Of a stretch of 11,696 bases of DNA, positions 1-5,921 are shown one piece after another. Source of the stretch: Phoenicibacter congonensis (GTDB taxonomy: Bacteria > Actinomycetota > Coriobacteriia > Coriobacteriales > Eggerthellaceae); NCBI GenBank assembly GCA_030530045.1, contig JAUMVS010000037.1:1-11696 (forward strand). The letters are read 5' to 3'. The position numbers and the translations under genes were made by a program. How positions within the stretch are numbered: the stretch's first letter is position 1; each line of letters begins with the position of its first letter. Under the pieces are notes generated by a model that saw nothing but the letters and a program-made list of their open reading frames with translations, had not been told where the DNA came from and made no database searches.

Positions 1-16
1 AGGAAAGGAAAAGCTA

Positions 17-697
17 ATGTTTTGTCCCCATTGTGGAAATGAATTGCCTGATGAGGCTAAGTTTTGTGCCCGATGCGGCCAGAGCGTTGAAATTGACGAG
101 TCGTTCTTTGCCCCCGAAGAGCCGCAAACTGGTTCGGCCGACACTACGGGTGCTGCAGCAGCGGCTGCAAAGCCAGCATTCAATGCGGAATCTGTTAACG
201 ACAAGCTCAACGAGCTCCAATGCAAAATTGACAACAGCAACGCCAAAGTTATCAAAGGCAGGAGGGCACTCGACGTCATTGGTCTTGTGTGCGCATGCGT
301 GATGGCGCTTTGCTTTTTCTTGCCAGTTGCGTCTTGTGCTTCTTTCGGAGGTAAAGCAACAGTTTCAATTTTTTCTATGATGATCGAATTTAGCAACAGC
401 TCCTATCTTTCGGGTGCAGCGTTTTTGTGCATGACATTCTTATTCCCAATTGCGCTCGCCTTTGTTGACCTTTTGATGACTGAAAACAATTCTTCGCGCC
501 ACGTCAGGCTGATTTGCACCTCGGTGCTAAACATCATCATGCTTGCTTCACTGAAGTCGATTTTCTCTTTGCTGAACTCGCTTTTCTCTGTCGCAACAAT
601 GAGCGTCGGTTTCTATCTTTCAATTTTGGCTTCAATCGCGTTAATTGTTGTTGAAGCTTACGAAATTTACCTGGTAAACAAATCAAATAATCAGTAG
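17..697 (+). CDS. Zinc-ribbon, four-TM membrane protein of unknown function
   Basis: I do not recognise a specific function. The 226-residue protein opens with a zinc ribbon (C3-x2-C6-x10-C17-x2-C20, the last pair in an FCARCG context), expected to bind one structural Zn in the cytoplasm. An Ala/Glu-rich linker follows (about 28-60), then a short polar, possibly helical segment (57-80), then about four hydrophobic segments near 86-108, 131-154, 163-180 and 195-217. There is no signal peptide, so the ribbon most likely stays inside. The ATG at 17 has a purine-rich SD (AGGAAAGG, 1-8), and starting there keeps the first cysteine pair. It ends 14 nt before the next gene, which begins with the same ribbon type, so the two are probably co-transcribed. 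Any promoter lies upstream of the window. The gene and its ribbon are secure; its role is unknown. Confidence 0.85.
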   Translation: MFCPHCGNELPDEAKFCARCGQSVEIDESFFAPEEPQTGSADTTGAAAAAAKPAFNAESVNDKLNELQCKIDNSNAKVIKGRRALDVIGLVCACVMALCFFLPVASCASFGGKATVSIFSMMIEFSNSSYLSGAAFLCMTFLFPIALAFVDLLMTENNSSRHVRLICTSVLNIIMLASLKSIFSLLNSLFSVATMSVGFYLSILASIALIVVEAYEIYLVNKSNNQ

Positions 698-711
698 TTA
701 GGAGGGGGATT

Positions 712-2229
712 ATGATTTGCAAAAAATGCCATAGGGAAATTCCAGATGCCGCACACTTTTGCACTTATTGCGGCATAAAAGTGGAGGCGCAGGATGTCGC
801 AGAAACTGGAGAACCAGTAGCAGAAGTTGCTAACGAGGCAGTCGGCGTGAATGTCGCTGAACCTACTGCAGTCGAGGCAACCAGCGAAGTTTCAGCAGGG
901 AAAATTGGTGCAGACGAACCAAGTTCTGCAGCGGAAACACCTGCAACAACGGCTAATGACGAGGTTGCTCCGGCAACAGAGCAGGCACAAGATGCTCCAA
1001 CTGGTTCACCTTCAGTAGCTCCTCACTCAAGCACTGCAAGTTATAACGAGAAGTACGCAACAGCTGATGCAGCTCCTGAATCTCCAGAAGAAAAAGCTGC
1101 AAAGAAGAAAAAGCTCATTATTGGTGGCGCAATTGCCGCAGTCGCAATCATCGTAATCATTGCTATCGCGTCCTACTTTGGTTCGCAAATCTCGAGCAGC
1201 ACTGTAAAAGAGAGCCTCGAGCAAAGCTCATCATTCTCAAATGGCTTTGTGAGCAGCGATTACACTACGGACTCCGCATATAAATTCAGCAACATTGAAG
1301 TAAAGAGCCAAGAAAAGGTAGACAATGCATTCCTTTCAGCGCTCTATGGAGGTAATACTGACTCTGAGATTCGCAGGGTAGAATTTTCTGGAAAAATGGC
1401 AAACGACTCGTTTGAGTCAAAGTTTACTGGCGAAGCCTATTATATGAAGAGCTCCAGTGGCTGGAAGCTCATTTACGGACCTTCCAAACAGTCCGCAACA
1501 ACTAAGCCACTGCGTGGTATTGATAATTTTAAGACCTCATCATCTTCTAGTTCTTCTTCAAGCTCTAGCAGCAGTTCTTCTTCCGAACAGGAATACACGT
1601 ATGACGGTAGTAATTTTACGTCCGACCTGAAAGAGGAAAATGGCACCTATACTAGTGAAGCCAGATTTGATGGATCCATCACGTATTGGTTCGGAAAGGA
1701 CTCTGGTACTTTTATTCAGAAATTTAAGTTCGACCCTGATAAGGGCTGGGAAGAAGACGGCGAAATGACTGTCGAGAACCAGAACTCGGAGCTAACCCTC
1801 GGTGGAAAATCATTCGAATACATTGAGTCGAATGGCTTTAGCTCTACCCCAGTGACGATGACCTTGACTTTTGATGAAAACGCTAGCGCAGATGATGTTA
1901 GCGCTTCATACACTATCAATATGCCAGCTAACTCAGCAAATGATAATTATGTAAAGGTAGATGTTGCTGGAACAGCTACAGGAACAATTAATCACACTTT
2001 TGGTTACTCAGGATTTACGATTCAGCTAAGCGATTCGGATCAAAAAGTTGTTTTTAAGGGAACAGTAAGCGCAACAAAGATGGGCACTAACGGGTCTGGA
2101 ACACCATACTATATGTCTCTTTCGGTAGATACGAATACCGACTATTATGTTTCGAAGTACGGCAGTTATCAATTCCGAAAATCTTATTGTCCATTTGTAG
2201 AAACTTCGAAATCTTCAGCAACAGCGTAG
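712..2229 (+). CDS. Zinc-ribbon, single-TM protein with large Ser-linked extracellular region
   Basis: This 505-residue protein has four parts. An N-terminal zinc ribbon has Cys 3, 6, 17 and 20, the same spacing as the gene before it. An Ala/Glu/Thr-rich disordered stretch follows (about 27-120). A basic KKKK (131-134) then precedes one transmembrane helix (135-156), which predicts ribbon inside and C-terminus outside. The rest is a Ser/Thr/Gly-rich, beta-looking region of about 350 residues. Sixteen consecutive serines (276-291) divide that region into about 160-275 and 292-505. The order ribbon, TM, extracellular domains resembles TcaA-type and other Gram-positive envelope proteins, but I cannot assign a family. 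A strong SD (AGGAGGGGG, 700-708) sits just before ATG 712. A hairpin terminator follows at 2259-2301. A role in envelope sensing or stability is only inference. Confidence 0.88.
   Translation: MICKKCHREIPDAAHFCTYCGIKVEAQDVAETGEPVAEVANEAVGVNVAEPTAVEATSEVSAGKIGADEPSSAAETPATTANDEVAPATEQAQDAPTGSPSVAPHSSTASYNEKYATADAAPESPEEKAAKKKKLIIGGAIAAVAIIVIIAIASYFGSQISSSTVKESLEQSSSFSNGFVSSDYTTDSAYKFSNIEVKSQEKVDNAFLSALYGGNTDSEIRRVEFSGKMANDSFESKFTGEAYYMKSSSGWKLIYGPSKQSATTKPLRGIDNFKTSSSSSSSSSSSSSSSSEQEYTYDGSNFTSDLKEENGTYTSEARFDGSITYWFGKDSGTFIQKFKFDPDKGWEEDGEMTVENQNSELTLGGKSFEYIESNGFSSTPVTMTLTFDENASADDVSASYTINMPANSANDNYVKVDVAGTATGTINHTFGYSGFTIQLSDSDQKVVFKGTVSATKMGTNGSGTPYYMSLSVDTNTDYYVSKYGSYQFRKSYCPFVETSKSSATA
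1537..1584 (+). repeat. Poly-serine codon run (16 Ser)
   Basis: Sixteen serine codons in a row (residues 276-291 of the preceding protein) use five synonymous codons: TCT x7, TCA x3, AGC x3, AGT x2, TCC x1. The mixture means it is not a simple DNA microsatellite. It most likely encodes a flexible linker between two extracellular halves. Confidence 0.95.
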
Positions 2230-2258
2230 TTTTAGTTTTCAAACGTAAAGTTTCCTTT

Positions 2259-2301
2259 AAGCGGGGTTTGTTCCAAATGGTGCAAGCCTCGCTTTGTTTT
2301 T
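2259..2301 (+). terminator. Rho-independent terminator after the zinc-ribbon gene pair
   Basis: A 12-bp stem with two G-U wobbles pairs 2259-2270 with 2283-2294 around a 12-nt loop. It is followed by a T-rich tract (2292-2301). It lies about 30 nt after the stop at 2229 and should end the zinc-ribbon transcript, separating it from alr. Confidence 0.75.
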
Positions 2302-2560
2302 GTATTCAGCGTTAGGCTGTTATGTCAGAGGTTATTTGAGCATTGATAGGCGGGGCTTAGAAGGCTAAAACGCAATATACACGGCTCCGACGTGGGTGTT
2401 GAATCAGTTTTCCGCGAAACGACTTTTGGGATTGCAAGGCCAGCCTTCCCAAATCTCCACCCAGATTTACAAAGCGGAAACGTAATGCGGGGCGGTGCGT
2501 GCTAGTGTTTAAAATGGTTATAGATGTTTAACAAAAATCGAAGAGAATGCCGGTCACATC
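2302..2560. other. Structured non-coding region before alr
   Basis: No credible ORF or known RNA family is visible in these 259 nt. The central part can fold. A perfect 7-bp helix (TTTCCGC 2409-2415 with GCGGAAA 2474-2480) encloses two hairpins. One is 2425-2430 with 2448-2453, continued by AAGGC/GCCTT 2436-2440/2443-2447. The other is AAATCT/AGATTT 2451-2456/2463-2468. The two hairpins share bases 2451-2453, so they cannot both form completely. The alr promoter should lie here or just after; a weak -10-like TATAGA is at 2519-2524 with no good -35. This could be the alr 5' leader or an independent small RNA; the strand is not certain. Confidence 0.4.
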
Positions 2561-3742
2561 ATGGTTGAAAATTTGTCAGAAATCGCTGCGGAATACGATT
2601 TGAATTCACTGCGCGGGTCGTGGGTCGAGGTAAATCTTGGCACGCTTCGCAACAATTTTTATGCGATAAAGCGCAGCTTGAAGCCTGGAACTAAGGTTTT
2701 GAGCGTCGTGAAAGCCGATGCCTACGGCCATGGCGCTGTTCGTTGTGCGAAAACGCTTGATGCATGCGGCACCGACTACTTCGGAGTTTCCAACGTCATC
2801 GAAGGCATAGAACTCAGAAAAGCTGGCCTCAAAAAACCAATTCTGATGCTCTCGCAGCCACCAGCTGATGCAATCGACGCGCTTCTTGAATATGAAATTA
2901 TGCCGGCAGTTTTCGAGTCGGAGTTCGCAATTCTCTACGGCGAAAAAGCTGATGCCCGCGGCGTTCGCGCGCCTTTCCACTTGAAGATTAACACCGGCAT
3001 GAACCGCATTGGAGTTTCTTGGAACGAAGCTGCTGAATTTGCTCGCATGATTTCTTTCCACCGTGCTCTCGATTTGGAAGGCACTTTCACCCACTTTGCG
3101 ACGGCTGACGAAGTCGACACTCTCGACTTCGAGCGCCAGGCAAACCGCTTCAACACGGCAATTAATGAGATGCGTGCTGTTGGCGTGAACCCTGGCATTG
3201 TACACTGCTCGAATTCCGCTGCAACGCTGAAATACCCTGGCGTGCATTTCGACATGTGCCGTCCAGGAATTATTCTTTATGGACTCAAGCCTTCGCCTTC
3301 GACAATTCCGCAAATTGATTTGCAGCCAGTCATGAGCGTGAAGGCTAAAATCACCGACGTTCGAAGCGTGCCAATCGGCGACGGCGTTAGCTATGGCTTG
3401 CACTACAGAAGCCGTGGCTACGCAAAAATTTGCACGATTTCTGTTGGTTATGCCGACGGCCTGCACCGCGCTCTCAGTGGAAAAATTGACTTCCTCCTGC
3501 GTGGTCAGCGCTATCACCAGGTCGGTTCGATTTGCATGGATCAATGCATGTTCGAGGTTCCGCAAAAGCGTTTGCAAGTTTCGGCGACAGAGGACCCTGT
3601 TCCTGGCGAAATCGTCACCCTCATCGGGCAAGATGGCGACGCGTGCGTCACGCTCGACGAAATGGCGGAAGCTGGCAACACAATTAATTACGAGCTAGCG
3701 TGCGATTTGGGAGCAATGCGTCTGCATCGCAAATATGTTTAA
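2561..3742 (+). CDS. alr: Alanine racemase
   Basis: This is a PLP-dependent racemase that interconverts L- and D-alanine for peptidoglycan precursors; it is cytosolic and normally a homodimer. At 393 residues it has a typical length for the family. The PLP lysine is K51 in the VVKADAYGHG signature. R234 in the MCRPGI motif matches the arginine that contacts the pyridine nitrogen. Y278 in VSYG matches the catalytic tyrosine supplied by the other subunit, and the ICMDQ motif near 325-330 is also present. The N-terminal part is the TIM barrel and the C-terminal third the beta domain. The ATG at 2561 is used because it gives the usual short lead before the barrel, although the SD is weak (purines at 2541-2547 are too far away), so expression may be modest or leader-dependent. 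folC starts inside its last codons, indicating an operon. The whole catalytic set is intact. Confidence 0.97.
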   Translation: MVENLSEIAAEYDLNSLRGSWVEVNLGTLRNNFYAIKRSLKPGTKVLSVVKADAYGHGAVRCAKTLDACGTDYFGVSNVIEGIELRKAGLKKPILMLSQPPADAIDALLEYEIMPAVFESEFAILYGEKADARGVRAPFHLKINTGMNRIGVSWNEAAEFARMISFHRALDLEGTFTHFATADEVDTLDFERQANRFNTAINEMRAVGVNPGIVHCSNSAATLKYPGVHFDMCRPGIILYGLKPSPSTIPQIDLQPVMSVKAKITDVRSVPIGDGVSYGLHYRSRGYAKICTISVGYADGLHRALSGKIDFLLRGQRYHQVGSICMDQCMFEVPQKRLQVSATEDPVPGEIVTLIGQDGDACVTLDEMAEAGNTINYELACDLGAMRLHRKYV

Positions 3743-5045
3743 TGCAATTGAATACATCAACGAGCCGCGCTGGCAGAAAGTCTCGCTCGGTCTCGGCAGA
3801 ATAACGCGCCTGCTCGAGTTGCTCGGCAACCCACATGAGCGCCTGAAATTCGTGCACGTAGCTGGCACAAATGGCAAAGGATCTGTTTGTGCCTATCTCG
3901 AATCAATTCTTCGCGCCGCTGGTTACAAGACGGGCCTTTTTACGTCTCCATACATCGAGCGTTTTGAAGAACGCATTCGTGTCAACAACAAAAACATCGA
4001 TACTGAAAGCCTGACGGCAATCACACTTCGCGTTAAAGAAGCCGCGGAAATAGTCGAGCAAGAAACGGGCGAGCACCCTACGGAATTTGAGCTGATGACA
4101 GCGGTTGCGTTTAGCTATTTTGAGCAGTGCAATTGCGACATAGTCGTTTGCGAAGTTGGACTGGGCGGACGTCTCGACTCGACGAATGCCATTACTCCAG
4201 AAGTTTCGGTCATTACGAAAATTGGGCTCGATCACACCGCCATGCTGGGCAACACTCTCGCTGAAATCGCAGGCGAAAAAGCAGGCATCATCAAGCCTGA
4301 AACTCCAGTTGTCGTTGCTAACCAAAGTTCTGAGGCACTCGATGTCGTCAAAAGCGTAGCTGCTAAAAATGGCTGCAATCTAGTGATTACCGACACAGAA
4401 AGTCTGCAGGTGGATGATGATATTTCAGTCGCTGGCGACGTTCTAGCACGCGATTTTGCCTACAAAGGTAACACCTACATGACGCAACTTCTCGGCGACT
4501 ATCAGCCACAAAATGCAGCAGTTGCAATTGAGGTCGCAGCACAACTTGGCGTTCCTGACGAAAAGATTTTCGAGGGAATCTACTTCACAAAATGGGTTGG
4601 GCGCTTTGAAGTTTTCACGGAAAACTTGCCTTGCCCAGTCATCATCGATGGAGCTCACAACCCCGATGGCGCTGCCGCTTTAAAGCACTCGCTTCAAACA
4701 TTTTCCAACTCGCTTTTTGCAAGTCAGCCTGTAAACATTATTGCCGTGTTCGGCGTGCTAAAAGATAAAGACGTGCCGGGCATTCTTCAAAATGTCGGTG
4801 ACTTGATAGATGAGTTTGTGATTTACGAACCTGCTAATCCAAGAAAAATGGATGCAGATGATTTGCAAAAGCTGGCTGAAGTCTACGCCCCAACTCGAAT
4901 TGCGAGCGATGCAACTTCCGCCTTAGAAATTGCTATTGAAAAAGTGCAGGACGCTGGTGATTATTCCCAAAACTTGATTGTTTGTTTTGGGAGCCTTTAC
5001 TCAATTGGCGACCTTCGAATGCATTTGATGGAGCTTGCCGCTTAG
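3735..5045 (+). CDS. folC: Bifunctional folylpolyglutamate synthase / dihydrofolate synthase
   Basis: This enzyme adds glutamate to dihydropteroate and to tetrahydrofolates in an ATP-dependent, Mur-ligase-like reaction in the cytosol, which keeps folates in the cell. At 436 residues it has the normal FolC length. Visible motifs are the P-loop HVAGTNGKGS (41-50, K48), the SPYIERFEERI folate-loop region near 70-80, LGGRLDSTNAI, H167 in GLDHTAML (metal ligand), K182 in AGEKAGIIKP (the lysine carbamylated in the family) and IDGAHNPDG (304-312) in the C-terminal ligase domain. ATG 3735 overlaps the alr stop by 8 nt and has no good SD of its own, so translation is probably coupled to alr. I cannot tell from sequence whether both activities or only the polyglutamylation step is present. 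A bidirectional terminator lies downstream. Confidence 0.96.
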   Translation: MFNAIEYINEPRWQKVSLGLGRITRLLELLGNPHERLKFVHVAGTNGKGSVCAYLESILRAAGYKTGLFTSPYIERFEERIRVNNKNIDTESLTAITLRVKEAAEIVEQETGEHPTEFELMTAVAFSYFEQCNCDIVVCEVGLGGRLDSTNAITPEVSVITKIGLDHTAMLGNTLAEIAGEKAGIIKPETPVVVANQSSEALDVVKSVAAKNGCNLVITDTESLQVDDDISVAGDVLARDFAYKGNTYMTQLLGDYQPQNAAVAIEVAAQLGVPDEKIFEGIYFTKWVGRFEVFTENLPCPVIIDGAHNPDGAAALKHSLQTFSNSLFASQPVNIIAVFGVLKDKDVPGILQNVGDLIDEFVIYEPANPRKMDADDLQKLAEVYAPTRIASDATSALEIAIEKVQDAGDYSQNLIVCFGSLYSIGDLRMHLMELAA

Positions 5046-5187
5046 TTAATTTCGCTCGCTGCGTCTTTTGGGGTTTTCGGTGGCAACTTCCGCGAGTTCA
5101 ATTCTCTCGTTTATCGCGATTCATTCAAATCAACATAGTTCCGGAATTCTTTCTGTAACCGCACCTTCCGGGCCGTTTTCCACAAAT

Positions 5188-5220
5188 GAAAAAGGCGCCG
5201 TTTCCGACGCCTTTCTTGCT
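5188..5220. terminator. Bidirectional terminator between convergent folC and hpf
   Basis: AAAGGCG (5191-5197) pairs with CGCCTTT (5208-5214). Inside, CG/CG pairs (5199-5200/5205-5206) close a TTTC tetraloop after one mismatch. Read on the plus strand it ends in a T-rich run (5212-5217); read on the minus strand the outer A-run becomes a U-run. It sits between two convergent genes, which fits use in both directions. Between the folC stop and this hairpin (5046-5187) I see nothing assignable. Confidence 0.75.
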
Positions 5221-5276
5221 ATTTAATTATCTAGCTTTGCTTAAAGCTTTTCTGCTTCAGCAAGCAACTTCTTCGA

Positions 5277-5849
5277 CTACTCGCCTTTTGGGGTGAGCTT
5301 GCCGTAGCAACCGTCGAGACGCTTGTAGAGCAGGTGCACCTCGTTGGTGTCGCGGTCGGTGTAGATGTAGAAATCGTGACCCAGAAGGTCCATGCGAGAA
5401 AGAGCTTCTTCCTCGGTGCAGACCGTGTAGGTGATTTCCTTACGTTTGACGATGTCGTCCTCAGTCAGCTCGTCCATGAGAGCTTCAATGTCGAGCTCGC
5501 CCGATGCGGCTGTGATTGCAGGAGCTTCACCAGCCTCGCGGCGACGCTTTTCAAATGTGCGAGTCTTGTATTTGCGCAGCTGACGAACGATTTTTGCAGC
5601 AGCGATGTCGATTGCAGCATACATGTCGATGTCACGAACCTCAACGCGGGCGATTTGGCCCTTCAGAGTGATTGTGACTTCGCAAGTTGCAGGCGTTGGA
5701 TTTGCAGGATTTTTCTCGCAATACAAAACAACGTCGCAAGTTAAAATTTCAAGACCAAGCTGATCAACAGACTCTTTGATCTTTTCTTCGGCGTAGGCTT
5801 GCAGAGCTTCTGTAACTGGCATTTTACGGCCTGATACTGAGAAATTCAT
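5277..5849 (-). CDS. hpf: Ribosome hibernation promoting factor, long form
   Basis: Long HPF binds the 30S decoding region through its N-terminal domain and dimerises through its C-terminal domain to give inactive 100S ribosomes in stationary phase or starvation. At 190 residues it fits the long class. Residues 1 to about 103 form the S30AE/YfiA-like domain, with basic residues in its second helix (near KIVRQLRKYK). A charged linker follows (about 104-133). Residues 134-190 form the C-terminal dimerisation domain, with the LLGHDFYIY and LYKRLDGCYG motifs. The ATG at 5849 gives the standard MNFSVSGRKM start; a G-rich stretch lies 7-10 nt upstream. The protein ends at TAG 5279-5277, but the same frame stays open for 11 more plausible codons before TAA at 5241 (see findings). 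It faces folC and has its own promoter at 5892-5897. Confidence 0.95.
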   Translation of the reverse strand: MNFSVSGRKMPVTEALQAYAEEKIKESVDQLGLEILTCDVVLYCEKNPANPTPATCEVTITLKGQIARVEVRDIDMYAAIDIAAAKIVRQLRKYKTRTFEKRRREAGEAPAITAASGELDIEALMDELTEDDIVKRKEITYTVCTEEEALSRMDLLGHDFYIYTDRDTNEVHLLYKRLDGCYGKLTPKGE

Positions 5850-5891
5850 GACAGAACCCCACTTTCTCTAGGAACCTCTAAAACAGCTTTA

Positions 5892-5897
5892 ATTATA
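5892..5897 (-). promoter_or_regulatory. -10 element of the hpf promoter
   Basis: On the minus strand this reads TATAAT, a perfect -10 hexamer about 43 nt upstream of the hpf start. It predicts a leader of roughly 36 nt. No good -35 is visible at 16-18 bp; the position is occupied by a GCATGC palindrome. A regulator or an alternative sigma factor may be needed. Confidence 0.55.
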
Positions 5898-5899
5898 CT

Positions 5900-5921
5900 G
5901 CATGCTATAATTCTCGCATGC
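5900..5921. promoter_or_regulatory. Paired GCATGC palindromes, candidate operator
   Basis: Two copies of the 6-bp palindrome GCATGC (5900-5905 and 5916-5921) are spaced 16 bp start to start and flank the plus-strand -10 hexamer. They also cover the -35 region of the divergent hpf promoter. A dimeric regulator bound here would block both promoters. Assignment as an operator is inference; no cognate regulator is in the window. Confidence 0.35.
5903..5911 (+). promoter_or_regulatory. Extended -10 promoter giving a leaderless transcript
   Basis: TGC-TATAAT is a perfect extended -10 (TGn plus consensus hexamer). It ends 7 nt before the ATG at 5918, so transcription should start at or within a base or two of the A of the start codon. 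There is no SD and no room for one. The -35 region is poor, as is common for extended -10 promoters. It overlaps the hpf promoter on the other strand. Confidence 0.65.

Noticed and set aside
33..302. Overlapping plus-strand ORF inside the first gene
   Set aside because: It is an out-of-frame shadow of the zinc-ribbon gene without its own SD or domain.
2606..3631. Long minus-strand ORF (341 codons) opposite alr
   Set aside because: It lies wholly antisense to a fully conserved alr, has an Arg/Asn/Val/Ala-rich composition typical of a mirror frame, and shows no SD or domain.
5046..5187. Possible small RNA between folC and the shared terminator
   Set aside because: No promoter, conserved motif or strong fold is visible; it is most likely the folC 3' untranslated region.
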